DNA of 64,000 nucleotides from Candidatus Phytoplasma australiense (GCA_000069925.1 AM422018.1:124001-188000); one strand, 5' to 3'; positions 36,939-47,940 are shown, counted from the stretch's first letter. A program made the numbers and translations. Notes: generated by a model from the letters alone, not told the origin.

Positions 36939-39845
36939 ATGATAAATATAAAGAAACGAGTAACGATTAAATTGAAAAGAATTAATTATTATCGCAAATT
37001 TGTCCTTTTTTTTGGAATATCCTTATTTTTATTTATTGGTTTTATTCAGTTGATCAATTACCCTAGAAATACATGCACTCATCACAATTCTTTATTATCT
37101 TCTTCATCAAAGATAAACTTAAAAACTAATCCTTCAGATAATAAAGAATTAGAATTGCAAAAGAAACAATTCAAAGTTCAACTAAGAGCAGAAGAAGAAG
37201 AACAAGCCAAAAAAATAAAAAATAATAGAAATAAATTATGTCTTTTAAAATCATCTAATAATGAATTGGCTTTAGGTGTGATTGTTGACAAAGAAGAGGA
37301 TGACCTTTTAAAAAAATATTGGGTTCTCGCTCCAAAAAACACAACCCCCTTTCCAAAAGAAAATACCGCCGTTTTAAATGTTACAATTCAATTCATGGAT
37401 AAAATTGATAACGAAAAAGGACAATGGATTAAAGAAGATGCTTTGCCAGAAAAATTAGAAAAATTCAGGGATAATTTTGACATTCTTTTTTTTAAAACAA
37501 AAAAAGATTACGAAATTAATCCAATTCGTAAAAATGAATATTATCAAGGACAAAGATTGCAAACTTTTGTTTTGAATCCTTATGCTTTAGTAGTTTTTCA
37601 AGAAAGTTATGTGAGCGAAAATTATTTATTAAAACAAGATGAAAACACGCCAATTCCTGTTTTTGGCCGCAATCATTCTTTAAATAAACAAACGGTTTTT
37701 TTCACAGAAGAAGGTGATTTAGTAGGTTTTTTAGCTCCTGCCCAAAACAAAAATGAAAAAGGAGTAAAATACTTAAAAGTCATTCCTCCTCTAGACTTAA
37801 ATAATCAACTAGAAGAAAGAAAAAACCAACAAAAAATTGCACTAAATACACCACACAAGCAAGAAGGTTCAAAAACTAATTCAAAAGACTTCCAATTATT
37901 AATAGAAAACTTAAATAAAATTACTGTTTGTATTAACACTGGTTCTAGTTTGGGAACAGGAATTATTGTTAAAAAAGAAGATAACAAGTATGAAGGGAAT
38001 AAGTATTATGTTTTAACAAATCGTCATGTAATAGAAAGTTTTTGGAATAAAAAAATTAAAAACCCTTATGACAGACATTTAATCGCTTTAACAAATCCCA
38101 AAATAAAAGGATTCAAAGACGTTCCGGCAGAACTTTTTGCTGTGATTGGGAATAATCGCGAATATGATGATATCGCCATTTTAACTTTTAAAACTAGAAA
38201 TGCAATCAAAGACATTGATGAAAATATTGAAAAATATATTGACTTTGAAGAAGATTCAAAAATAAATATAACTCAAGGAGAAATTGTTTATGCTTTAGGA
38301 TGTCAAAAGGGATTTCAAGAAAAAATTCAACATTTATCATTTTTTGAATGGTTTTTTGAATTGCAGCCGCCAGAAAGAGAAGGAAAATACAAACAAAATT
38401 TATTCAAACAAGGTATTATTTCTTATTTTAATGAAAGAGAAATTAATTCTGATATGACTTTAGACCCTGGTAACAGCGGAGGGCCTCTTTTTAATTCTCA
38501 AGGACAACTAATAGGCATAAATAAAAGCTTTTATAAAAATATTCGAATTTCCCAATCTATTAATATTAATCACGTTAAAAAACAATTTTATACTATATTG
38601 GAAGCCAAAAAGAAAAAAAATGTTCCAATTTTTGATTTACAAGAAGAAAACAATAAAATGACTAAAGACAAAATTGAAGAATTAACAAAAGGTGTTTTTA
38701 AAAAAGAAATAAATCACCAAATCCCTTTAGAAGACTTTTATTTTTTTATTGAAAACTCCAAAGACAAAAAAATTACTTTCAAAAGCTCAGATAAAAATGA
38801 TTTCGATGATTTTTTAACCATTCAACTACACGGCTTGGAATCGTTGCAATTTGTTGCCTCTCCTTTGTCGAAAAATAATATTGTAGAAATAAGTTTAGGG
38901 CTTAAAGAAAATATTTATTTTTTAAGAAGCAAAATTTATTCTTACACAAACAAATCTAGTCCTATTTATGAAGAAACTATTCGCATTAAAAGAGAAGATG
39001 CTAATAAATTATTTTTGGTTTTTAACATAAAACATTTATCTAAAGAAAATCTTTTGCAAAAGCAAAAAGACGAATTATCCCAAAAACAAACATTAATTAA
39101 AAATAAAGACATTACATTTATTAAAAAAGAAATCTTGCAAGCTTTAGTTTTGTGTCAAAATAACCACAACAATTCTTTGGGAGTGATAATTAAAAAAGAA
39201 GTTTTAAATGACAGAAACAATAATTTTTTATATACAGTTGTTTGCAAAAAAAACAATTTTTTCAATTTATTTAGTCCCGAAACTAAAATTACTCTTCAAA
39301 CTCCTTATGGTCTTCAAGATGAAGAAGGAAAATGTATATGTATAAACAATCTTAATTATATTACTTTTATTTCTGATAATAATTATCCTGTAGTTGAAAC
39401 AAATTTCAATGAAAAAGATTTATTGTTAGGAGAGGCCCTTTATTTAATAAGTGATTGCAATGATGTTTCTGATAAAGCTTTAGCACCTCATATTTTTCAA
39501 AGTCATTTAGCGGTTGAAATAAATCCCGCAAACCCTCAAATAATGGTAGACACAACTTTTTTAAAAGAATTTTTCATTATTGAAGATAATGAACATTATA
39601 ATAATTGGTTTATTTTTAACTCTCAAGGGAATTTAATTAATGTTTGTGATAAAAAAGATATTGCAAAAATTGATAAACAAAACTTCCCCTTTATTGTTTT
39701 TCCTAAAATGAATCTCACTTCTAAATGGTTTTGTCATGTTAACTTTATTAAAGTTTGCATTTTCATCTTTTGGACTTTTTTATGTGTTGTCGTTTTTGCT
39801 ATCATGGATTATCAAAACGAAAAAAAAGGGAAATATTATTTGTAA
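36939..39845 (+). CDS. membrane-anchored protein with three trypsin-like domains, only the middle one with a catalytic triad
   Basis: This 968-residue protein has a hydrophobic helix at about 21-40 and another near the C-terminus (VCIFIFWTFLCVVVFAIM). The middle domain (about 328-560) is a trypsin/HtrA-like protease: LTNRHVIE with His363, YDDIAILTF with Asp411, and DPGNSGGPLFNSQGQLIG with Ser513. Residues about 98-290 and 729-930 repeat the same outline (xLGVIxxKE opening, a strand like FDILFFKT or YITFIS, and a closing (F/N)xxGxLxx), but lack His and Ser. I infer two pseudoprotease copies. Both ends are anchored, so the body likely lies outside the cell. A weak start context; ATG 36939 is the only good candidate. 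Confidence 0.8.
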   Translation: MINIKKRVTIKLKRINYYRKFVLFFGISLFLFIGFIQLINYPRNTCTHHNSLLSSSSKINLKTNPSDNKELELQKKQFKVQLRAEEEEQAKKIKNNRNKLCLLKSSNNELALGVIVDKEEDDLLKKYWVLAPKNTTPFPKENTAVLNVTIQFMDKIDNEKGQWIKEDALPEKLEKFRDNFDILFFKTKKDYEINPIRKNEYYQGQRLQTFVLNPYALVVFQESYVSENYLLKQDENTPIPVFGRNHSLNKQTVFFTEEGDLVGFLAPAQNKNEKGVKYLKVIPPLDLNNQLEERKNQQKIALNTPHKQEGSKTNSKDFQLLIENLNKITVCINTGSSLGTGIIVKKEDNKYEGNKYYVLTNRHVIESFWNKKIKNPYDRHLIALTNPKIKGFKDVPAELFAVIGNNREYDDIAILTFKTRNAIKDIDENIEKYIDFEEDSKINITQGEIVYALGCQKGFQEKIQHLSFFEWFFELQPPEREGKYKQNLFKQGIISYFNEREINSDMTLDPGNSGGPLFNSQGQLIGINKSFYKNIRISQSININHVKKQFYTILEAKKKKNVPIFDLQEENNKMTKDKIEELTKGVFKKEINHQIPLEDFYFFIENSKDKKITFKSSDKNDFDDFLTIQLHGLESLQFVASPLSKNNIVEISLGLKENIYFLRSKIYSYTNKSSPIYEETIRIKREDANKLFLVFNIKHLSKENLLQKQKDELSQKQTLIKNKDITFIKKEILQALVLCQNNHNNSLGVIIKKEVLNDRNNNFLYTVVCKKNNFFNLFSPETKITLQTPYGLQDEEGKCICINNLNYITFISDNNYPVVETNFNEKDLLLGEALYLISDCNDVSDKALAPHIFQSHLAVEINPANPQIMVDTTFLKEFFIIEDNEHYNNWFIFNSQGNLINVCDKKDIAKIDKQNFPFIVFPKMNLTSKWFCHVNFIKVCIFIFWTFLCVVVFAIMDYQNEKKGKYYL

Positions 39846-40911
39846 AAAAACTGCAAACAAAAACTAACCAAAATAATTATTTTTTTTGGGTTTGAAACCA
39901 AAATAATTTAAATAATTTTTTTTGCCGTTGCTTATTTTCATTTTAATTTCCTTTTTTACTTCTTTTTTTGCTTGATAAAATCCTTGTTCATTTTTTAAAA
40001 AATTGTTTTTAGTTTGTTTGGGTATATAACTTTTTGAATTTGGCTTTAGTTTTGAGAAGTAAGTAAAAAAATTTTAACTTGGATGTGGTTTTGATGGATT
40101 CAAAAAAATTAATTTGATAAAAGCTTTGTTTAGTTTTTAAAAGTTTTTGTTTTTTTTATTTAAGTGAAAATATTATATTTGCTTTTTTATATTTTTTCTT
40201 TTGTTTTTTTAACTACGTTTTTTCAAAATATCTATTTTTTTCTTTTAATCTTTTTTTTTCTTAACTGTTCCTATAAAAAAACAAAAAAACCAAACTACGT
40301 TTACAAGCAGTTTGAAAAAATATTATTTTGTTATTTAAAAACCCAAATTTTTAAGGACTTTGTTTATTCATAAGTAGGTTGAATCATTTTATTTAACATT
40401 ATTTTTTAAAGATTGTATTCAACAAAAAACTAAGACTATGTTAATGGTTGTTTGCAAAAATACTATTTTTTTATTCAATAACCCCACTTTTCAGGAGCAT
40501 ATCCATGAAAACATTTAGAGTTTTTGTGAAAATTTCTGGGTTGATGAAATAATTATGATACTTTTTCTTTTTAAAAATTATTCTTTAAAACTACAATAAA
40601 TAGATAATTTCATATCTTTGCAAACCAACAAAACAAATTAATTAAACTAAAAAATGTCATAAGTTTTTTCATAATTTTGTAAATGCATGAGATATATTTT
40701 TACCCCTCCAATATATAAGAAGCAAAAGTGGGTTGATGAAATAATTAGGATGCTTTTCTTTTTAAAAATTTTTTCAATACTAACTATTAAGCCTGTCTTT
40801 TTTTACTTTTTGAAATTTAAAAAAATTATCTTTCGTCATTTTTCCTATTTTGCATTCTCAAAATAACAAAAATCATTTGTAAAACAAGTTGATTTTAAAT
40901 AACCCCCTTTT
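39846..40911. other. repeat-rich non-coding region
   Basis: It contains family A repeats (40265-40360 and 40420-40500), a family B repeat (about 40580-40665), and IS-end motifs TGGGTTGATGAAATAATTA at 40537 and 40729. No gene is seen; the hydrophobic open stretch at 40164-40373 lies inside repeats. Confidence 0.6.
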
Positions 40912-41760
40912 CTAATTTGAAGGGGTTTTTTTGACAAAAGGATAATAAAATCTTCCGTATTCCATCAATAAAAAAATACTTAAAAATAATAAATGAACTC
41001 CTAAAAAAATTGTTAATACATCTAAAAAAGTTAATTTTGTTTGATAATACCAAGTTCTTTTTTTGTTTTTTCCAAAACGTCTTAATTCCATAGCATTACC
41101 AATAATCTCAATTTTATCTAAATTCACAAAAATTAAAGAAGGAATAATAAGGGTAAGTTTTTTGATTTTTGAAACAATTTTGCTGATAAAATTACCTTTT
41201 GGAGATGCAGGCAACAGACGAGTTTGTTGTGTTAAAGAAATATTTTCAAAATCTTTTTTAATTGCAGGAATATAACGTAAAGTCAAAGCTAAAGAATAAC
41301 TAATTTTATAACTAATTCCCCATTTGTTTAAACTAGCTGCTAATTCACTGGGGTTTGTGGTGAAAATAAAAATCAAAAATAAAGGAATAACGGACAAATA
41401 TTTTAAAATCAAATTTATTTGATAAAAAATTTGTTCTTGGGTAATAAAATTTTTCAAAATCCAAGTTTGAGATTGATATATTTCTATTCCTTGTTTCCTA
41501 AAAAATAAAAAAATAATAAGGTTGTTAATCAACAAGAAAAGCAAAAAACCTTTAATTATTTTTTCCACTTGCCTCCATTTAATTTGCGCACACAAAAATA
41601 AAAAAGAATTGAAAACGGACATGCCAAGCAAAAACCAAATATTATAAATCAACATGCAAGCAATTGAAACCAAAAGCAAAAAAAATAATTTAGTGGCTCC
41701 TTGAATTTGGTAAATAAAATTTTTTTGTTTTTGATATTTAAAAATAAAATTTTGATTCAT
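40912..41760 (-). CDS. ecfT: ECF transporter transmembrane component EcfT
   Basis: This 282-residue membrane protein (CbiQ family) couples the ATPases to the substrate-binding S component of an energy-coupling-factor importer. It has about five or six helices. The coupling helices carry Ala-Arg-Gly-like motifs: LTQQTRLL and NAMELRRFG. Its ATG overlaps the TGA of the upstream ATPase gene as ATGA. The S component at 43871 is nearby on the same strand. Confidence 0.9.
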   Translation of the reverse strand: MNQNFIFKYQKQKNFIYQIQGATKLFFLLLVSIACMLIYNIWFLLGMSVFNSFLFLCAQIKWRQVEKIIKGFLLFLLINNLIIFLFFRKQGIEIYQSQTWILKNFITQEQIFYQINLILKYLSVIPLFLIFIFTTNPSELAASLNKWGISYKISYSLALTLRYIPAIKKDFENISLTQQTRLLPASPKGNFISKIVSKIKKLTLIIPSLIFVNLDKIEIIGNAMELRRFGKNKKRTWYYQTKLTFLDVLTIFLGVHLLFLSIFLLMEYGRFYYPFVKKTPSN

Positions 41761-43436
41761 TTAAAACAATGTTCCTTGATATATTTCATAAAATTGGTTT
41801 TTGTTTGTGGTTGCATTTGTAATTTATTCAAGAAAAACAAGAAAGCATGATCTTTTAAGTTTGATTTTTTTATTAATAAATTATCAGTTAAAAGAGAAAT
41901 GGGATTTATGCTTACAATCATTTTTCCTTTATTTAAAACCAAAGTTGTTTGAGTGTATTCCAAAATTAAGGAAATGTCGTGAGTAATAATAATGACAGTA
42001 GCCCCTTCTTTTCTTAATTTTGTTAAATAAGCCATTATTTTGGTATAATGATAAAAATCTTGTCCTGCCGTGGGTTCATCTAAAATAATTATTTCCGGTT
42101 TTAAAACTAAAATAGCAGCAATAGCAACTCTTTTTTTCTGTCCAAAACTAAGGGTAGTGATGGGAAAAAAAGCAAAAGGAGTTAAACCACAAATATCTAA
42201 AATGGTTTTTACTTGTTGATCTATTTCTTTTGAAGAAAGTTTTTGCAATCTTAAGCCCAAAGCTATTTCTTCAAAAACAGTGTTTTGAAAAAGCATGTGG
42301 TCAGGATTTTGAGAAACAAAACCAATTGCAATCTTTTTGTCTTTTAAAGATACTTGCCCTTTGTGAGGTTTTAACAAACCAGCAATCATTTTTCCTAAAA
42401 GACTTTTGCCACAACCATTAGGACCAACAATGCTTATCATTTGACCGGTCCACAAAGTTAAAGAAATGTCATTTAAAAGATTATCTTTTTTTTCTGTTGA
42501 CTGATAAAAAATGTTTTTAAGTTCTAATAATTTTTTTTTTTTATCTAAAAATGACAAAGGAATATTTAATTTTGCTTTAGAGGAATTAATTAATTCTTCA
42601 GAAAAACTTGCTATATTAATTTTATTAAGGTTGCATAAATAATTTATTTTAGTTAAATCAATCTTGGAATTTCTTAAAATTTTGATATAAAAAGGTTCTT
42701 GAATTCCTTGCTGAATGAGGATTTGTTTTTTAATGATTTGTTCTGCGGTCATATCAGCAATAATTTTGCCATCATCAAAAACTATAACTCGATCAAAAGA
42801 ATCAGTTAATATATCATCTAGATAATGCTCAATCATTAAAATAGTATTTTTATTTTTTTGATGAAGTTTTTCAATTAAGTCAATTATTTTTTTACGCCCT
42901 GTTGCATCTAGGTTTGTTAAAGATTCATCAAACAATAAAATGGAGGGGTTATAAATCAAAACGCCAGCCATGGCAACTAATTTTTTTTCTCCTTCAGATA
43001 AATCCTGAATTTGATGATGCAAAAAAGGCTGTAAATTTAATTTATCTGCCCATTGATTCACTTTTTGAACTATTTTTTGATGACTTAGATTATCGTTTTC
43101 TAAAGCAAAAGCGATATCTTCTGCTACAGTTAACCCTACGAATTGATTGTCTGCATCTTGCATTATGGTTCCTATGTTCAAAGATAAATCAAAAATATTA
43201 GTTTTTGCTAAATTTTTGTTTTGAATTATAGCACTTCCTGTTATTTTTCCGGGATAACTATGAGGAATTAAACCGTTAATGCATTTAAGAAAAGTTGATT
43301 TACCACTGCCACTTTTGCCAACAATTAAGACTTTTTCGCCTTCATAAATAGTTATGTTAAGTTTTTTTAAAGTATTTTTGTTTTGATTATAATATTGAAA
43401 ACTAAAATTTTGAAAAATAATTAATGGTTTTTTCAT
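41757..43436 (-). CDS. ecfA: ECF transporter double ATPase (fused EcfA-EcfA)
   Basis: This 559-residue protein has two ABC ATPase domains in one chain: first GKSGSGKSTF and LSEGEKK with Walker B ILLFDE, second GPNGCGKSLLGK and LSFGQKKR with IIILDEPTAGQD. In many Firmicutes the two ATPases are separate genes; here they are fused. The frame opens at 43490, but ATG 43436 has AAAGGAATTC just before it and starts the conserved domain. The first-domain signature is atypical (LSEGE), so the sites may be unequal. Confidence 0.93.
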   Translation of the reverse strand: MKKPLIIFQNFSFQYYNQNKNTLKKLNITIYEGEKVLIVGKSGSGKSTFLKCINGLIPHSYPGKITGSAIIQNKNLAKTNIFDLSLNIGTIMQDADNQFVGLTVAEDIAFALENDNLSHQKIVQKVNQWADKLNLQPFLHHQIQDLSEGEKKLVAMAGVLIYNPSILLFDESLTNLDATGRKKIIDLIEKLHQKNKNTILMIEHYLDDILTDSFDRVIVFDDGKIIADMTAEQIIKKQILIQQGIQEPFYIKILRNSKIDLTKINYLCNLNKINIASFSEELINSSKAKLNIPLSFLDKKKKLLELKNIFYQSTEKKDNLLNDISLTLWTGQMISIVGPNGCGKSLLGKMIAGLLKPHKGQVSLKDKKIAIGFVSQNPDHMLFQNTVFEEIALGLRLQKLSSKEIDQQVKTILDICGLTPFAFFPITTLSFGQKKRVAIAAILVLKPEIIILDEPTAGQDFYHYTKIMAYLTKLRKEGATVIIITHDISLILEYTQTTLVLNKGKMIVSINPISLLTDNLLIKKSNLKDHAFLFFLNKLQMQPQTKTNFMKYIKEHCFK

Positions 43437-43870
43437 GAATTCCTTTCTTTGTATAATCTTGAAATTAGTTGGACATAAAAAAAGTTGCAATAATAATTAT
43501 TTGATTAATTGTAAAAATGATTTCAATCTTTTTGAGATAAAAGAATATATATTATCATGTTATAAAGTTCATAGATATAAATGACTTTTGGAATTCAAAA
43601 AAAGCTAACTATTTATTTTAATTTTGATTTTATTAAGGAATAAATTCGGTATTTTTTTCTTTTTTTAATTACAAAAATTTTCAAAAATGATTTTTTTTGT
43701 ATTTATTTTAATTTTTGTTTTTAAAAAATTAATGTTTTTGAGTTTGCTGTTTGGAATTGAAAATAAATAGTAATTGTTTTGTTATTTGAGTTGTTTGTAA
43801 AAATTTTAAAGCTTTTTTGTCTTGAAAGAAAGTATATTTTTAAAAATGAGTTCAAATGAATTACTAACAA
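43437..43870. other. spacer between ECF ATPase and S component
   Basis: About 430 bases of AT-rich sequence with no gene, riboswitch or terminator that I can recognise. Confidence 0.45.
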
Positions 43871-44452
43871 TTAAAAAAGTGGTGGCTTTTTGTAATACAC
43901 ACAATTATTTGAAGCCAACACTTCTTTTTTACCATAATTATTAGAATATTTTGACATCAAGAAAATACCAAATAAACTATAAGATAAAATATTAGATAAA
44001 ACTACCAAAAAACCTTGCAAAAAAACCAATTTCAAGGGTTGTGCATAAATCCAAACATCAGAAATAGGAGCAATCAGGCCAAACACCAAAACATTAACAA
44101 AAACTTGATATAGCCAAAAGAAAAGAATTTTTTTCCGAGTAAAAGAATGATATTTTAAATTAATTAAATTTTTTGATAAACCAAAAAGAAAACCAAGTAG
44201 ACCAGAACAAACAATCCAATTAAAATAAACATTGCCAAAAAGAAAAAAATCTTTAATAATATGACCTAGCAAACCCACACTCAAACCAACTTTAGACCCG
44301 AATAAAACTGCTACAAAAACTAAAAAAGAAAAAGAAGTTTCCAAAACAACATTAGGACCGATAGGAATGGATGCAAAACAACTTAAAATAACATAAATAG
44401 CAGTATTGATGGCAATGGTAACAGTTTGTTTAATAGAAGTATTTTTTTTCAT
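43871..44452 (-). CDS. ECF transporter S component (UPF0397-type)
   Basis: This 193-residue membrane protein has about five helices. The pattern IPIGPNVVLETSFSFLVFVAVLFG...VGLLGHIIKD matches the UPF0397 family, which sits next to ecfA and ecfT genes and serves as substrate-binding component. The substrate is not certain; vitamins such as riboflavin or thiamine precursors are the usual guesses. It lies upstream of the fused ATPase on the same strand and probably provides its specificity. Confidence 0.85.
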   Translation of the reverse strand: MKKNTSIKQTVTIAINTAIYVILSCFASIPIGPNVVLETSFSFLVFVAVLFGSKVGLSVGLLGHIIKDFFLFGNVYFNWIVCSGLLGFLFGLSKNLINLKYHSFTRKKILFFWLYQVFVNVLVFGLIAPISDVWIYAQPLKLVFLQGFLVVLSNILSYSLFGIFLMSKYSNNYGKKEVLASNNCVYYKKPPLF

Positions 44453-45369
44453 TTTTTTCTTTTCTTTAATTTAATATTTTTTTTCGATAAGCAAAAATTA
44501 AGGCAACAAATATATTTTAATTTTTCAGTTGTTTTTCCAAAAAATATCGTGCCTTACTTTTCGCAAATCAAATAATTAATTTTTTTTTAAGCTTTAAAAC
44601 TTATTTTTGTGAGTTATTTTTTTATTAATAATTTAATAAGTTATTCAAGTATTTTAATCTTTTTATTTTTTTTAAAAAAATATTTGCCAGTTTTTATTAT
44701 TTGGAGTATTTGAGTGTTTTGGTCGATTCTAATTTCTTAAATTAACTGATAAAAAAATATTTATTTTATTGATTCAAAAAGTTATTAATTTTTTTAACAG
44801 TTACCCAATTTTAAAAAACTTATCTATTTTTTTATGTTTTGCTAAATTCAGAGATATGTAAATTTTTCCAAAAAATGACAAAAGAATGCATTTTTTAAAA
44901 ATTATGCCATATTATGGATTTGAAGTTTTTTATTTTATCTAGTTAATTATTTGTAAAAAACTGTTGTTTAGGTAATTTATGATTTTTGGTGTTTTACTTT
45001 TGTTTGATGATTGTATTTAGGCCATATTGCCTGTTTCACGTTCTTTGTAATTATTTTTTTCGAGTTTGAACTGTTCGAAAATACTATACAACTTTTTTCT
45101 TTTTGAAAAAAAAATTTAGGACCAACTTTTTGGTTGGTCTTTTTTTGTGATCAAAATCATGGATATTTTCATTCTTTTCTAAAAACATTTTTAGAAAAAA
45201 TGGGGACCCAATTTTTAGATATTTTTTGTTTTAAAAAAATATTCTTGAAAACTAAAATAAATAGATAATAACATATCTTTTCAAACTAACAAAAACAAAA
45301 TTAATTCAACCAAAAAACCATCTATAAGTTTTTGGTAAAATTAATTTATTTTTTTATATATTCAATTAA
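44453..45369. other. non-coding region with repeats
   Basis: It holds a family B repeat copy (about 45225-45320), a segment near 44820 shared with 15500, and the terminator hairpin at 45118. No gene is seen. Confidence 0.5.
45118..45147 (+). terminator. GACCAAC/GTTGGTC hairpin with T-run
   Basis: A 7-bp stem followed by seven T. It is preceded by a TACTATACAACTTTTTT segment that recurs near 60397-60420 before a partial copy of the same hairpin. Confidence 0.65.
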
Positions 45370-47940
45370 TTAAGAATTTTCGTTGTCTAAGAGTTTTTGA
45401 TATTGCTTGCGGTATGTTTGATATTTCTTTTTTTCAAGAGCGACTTTTTGCGGCGAGGCTTTAGTTAAAAATAACGGATTTTTTAAAATCTTTTCGCTTC
45501 TTTTTATTTCTGATAAAAGAAATTGTTTTTGTTTTAAAAAATTAGCTTCATGAAAACTTTGCAAAACTTTTTTATCAATATAAAGATTAAATTTTTTTCC
45601 TAAAAATAAAAGGGTTTTATAAGGATCTGTTACTTTATTAGTTATTTTAAAATTTTTGGCGTAAAAAAACTTTTTTAACGCATTTTCTAAATTAAGGTAA
45701 TTTTTTGGATCAGAAACCACTTCTAATTCCATATCTAATAAAAATTGACTATCGATTTTATGTTCGTTTCTAAATTGGCGCATTTTAATAATTAATTGTT
45801 TTAAATCTTCGAAATCTTGTAAATCTTGTTGCTTATTTACACTAACGACTTTCGATAACAAGGTTTGAGTTATATTTGTTTTGTTATCAAAATAAAAATA
45901 AAGAGCATCGGTGACAAAGGGGATAAAAGGATGGAGCAATTGTAGAATATATTTCATTACATAAACTAAAAAAAATTGTGTATTAAGATCATTTTTGTAA
46001 TTATCTAAATCATTTTTAACAAATTCTAAATGCCAATTAGCAAAGTTTTCCCAAACAAATTGATATAATATTTGTCCAATTTCTTTTAATTCATATTTTT
46101 GATATAATTGAGTAATTTTTTCAGTAGTGGAAGCTAATTGAGTTAAAAGAGCTGTTTGTGGCAAAGACAATTTATCAACTTCAAAACAATCTAATGTTGT
46201 ATTAGTGTTGAGTTTAATAAAACGTGTGATATTCCATAATTTATTAATAAAATTCCAAGCATTTTTAACTTTGATTTCATCATATAATAAATCCAATCCA
46301 GGAGCGGCACTTGTGATTAAAAAAAACCGCAAAGCATCAACGCCATATTTATTAATTATATCTAAAGGATCAACGCCATTGCCTTTGGACTTAGACATTT
46401 TTTGGCCTTCGTTATCTCTAATTAAGCCATGTAACAAAACATCTTTAAAAGGATCTTTTTGAGTTAAAAAACTACTTTGTAAAACCATTTTAGAAACCCA
46501 AAAAGTCAAAATATCGTAACCTGTTACCAAAACATCCGCTGGAAAACGTTTGTTAAAAAAACTCTTTTTATTCGGCCAACCTAAAGTACTTAAAGGCCAT
46601 AAAGAGGAAGAAAACCACGTATCCAAAACATCACAATCACAAACCCAACCCTCCCCAGGGCTTTCTGATTGCGCTTTAATTTCTTGATTTTTATACCAAA
46701 TAGGAATAGGGTGTCCCCACCATAATTGACGCGAAATGCACCAATCTTCAATGTTTTCTAACCAATTATTAAAAACTTTTAAAAAACGTTGAGGATAAAA
46801 ATTAATTTTATTTTTTTTTAATGCTTCTTGGGCAATATCTTTGGTTTTTAAAAACCATTGCAAAGATAGTCGCGGTTCGATGATAGCCCCTGATATGCTA
46901 GAATAACCTACTTGATGTAGATGATTTTCAATTTTAGTGATTATTTGTTTTTTTTCTAAGTCTTTAACTAAATTTTTTCGACATACAAAGCGGTTTAATC
47001 CTTGATATTTTCCAGCCAATTCATTTAAAGTTCCGTCTTCATTCATGCAAAGTAAAGATTTTAATTGCTTTCTTTGGCCGATTTCAAAATCGTTGATATC
47101 ATGTCCGGGGGTGACTTTTACAACTCCTGTACCAAATTGTGGATCCACATAAGTATCACTAAGAACAGGAATTTGGATATTAGTTTCAGGAATCAAAACT
47201 TTTTTTCCAATAAAAGACTGATAACGCAAATCATCAGGATGCACAATTAAGGCTTGGTCAGCAAAAATAGTTTCGGGTCTCGTGGTTGCAACTTCCAAAA
47301 AAGAGGTTTTTTGATTTTGGTGAGGTTGTGCGAAAAAATATTTAAGATAATATAATTTTCCTTCGGTTTCTTGATAATTAACTTCTACATTGGACAAAGC
47401 CGTTTTGCTTTTGGGGTCCCAATTAATAATTTTATAATCACGGTAAATAAGGCCTTGGTGGTATAATTTAATAAAAACATCTTGAACTGTTTTACTTAAA
47501 TCAGGATCAAGAGTAAACTTTTCGAAATTATAATCTAAATGCAGGCCTAAAGCTTTCCATTGGTTGCGAATGTTTGTGGCAAATTTTTCTTTCCACTCCC
47601 AAGCATATTTTAAAAAAGTGGCTTTATCTAAGTCTTTATTTAAAAGATTTTCTTTTTTTAAGTGTTCTTTTACTTTTTTTTGTGTGGCAATTCCTGCGTG
47701 GTCCATTCCTGGAAGAAATAGAACTTCAAACCCTTGCATTTTTTTGAAACGGATAAGAATATCTTGGATGACATTGTTCCAAGCGTGTCCTAAATGGAGT
47801 TTGCCTGTTACATTTGGGGGTGGGATTACAACAGTAAAACTTTTTTTGCGACTAGTAGAAACAGATGCAAAATAATTTTTGGATAACCATTCTTGATATC
47901 TTTGAGATTCGACTTCTTTAAAATCATATTTCTTTTTCAT
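45370..47940 (-). CDS. valS: valyl-tRNA synthetase
   Basis: This 856-residue class I synthetase has HIGH-type HLGH in PPPNVTGKLHLGHAWN near residue 45, the CP1 editing domain (TTRPETIFADQA, VKVTPGHDINDFE), KMSKSKGNGVDPLD, and a C-terminal coiled-coil region rich in Lys. The length is normal. RBS AAAAAGGA precedes ATG 47940. It is followed upstream on the same strand by engB with about 80 bases between them, so they may share a transcript. Confidence 0.97.
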   Translation of the reverse strand: MKKKYDFKEVESQRYQEWLSKNYFASVSTSRKKSFTVVIPPPNVTGKLHLGHAWNNVIQDILIRFKKMQGFEVLFLPGMDHAGIATQKKVKEHLKKENLLNKDLDKATFLKYAWEWKEKFATNIRNQWKALGLHLDYNFEKFTLDPDLSKTVQDVFIKLYHQGLIYRDYKIINWDPKSKTALSNVEVNYQETEGKLYYLKYFFAQPHQNQKTSFLEVATTRPETIFADQALIVHPDDLRYQSFIGKKVLIPETNIQIPVLSDTYVDPQFGTGVVKVTPGHDINDFEIGQRKQLKSLLCMNEDGTLNELAGKYQGLNRFVCRKNLVKDLEKKQIITKIENHLHQVGYSSISGAIIEPRLSLQWFLKTKDIAQEALKKNKINFYPQRFLKVFNNWLENIEDWCISRQLWWGHPIPIWYKNQEIKAQSESPGEGWVCDCDVLDTWFSSSLWPLSTLGWPNKKSFFNKRFPADVLVTGYDILTFWVSKMVLQSSFLTQKDPFKDVLLHGLIRDNEGQKMSKSKGNGVDPLDIINKYGVDALRFFLITSAAPGLDLLYDEIKVKNAWNFINKLWNITRFIKLNTNTTLDCFEVDKLSLPQTALLTQLASTTEKITQLYQKYELKEIGQILYQFVWENFANWHLEFVKNDLDNYKNDLNTQFFLVYVMKYILQLLHPFIPFVTDALYFYFDNKTNITQTLLSKVVSVNKQQDLQDFEDLKQLIIKMRQFRNEHKIDSQFLLDMELEVVSDPKNYLNLENALKKFFYAKNFKITNKVTDPYKTLLFLGKKFNLYIDKKVLQSFHEANFLKQKQFLLSEIKRSEKILKNPLFLTKASPQKVALEKKKYQTYRKQYQKLLDNENS

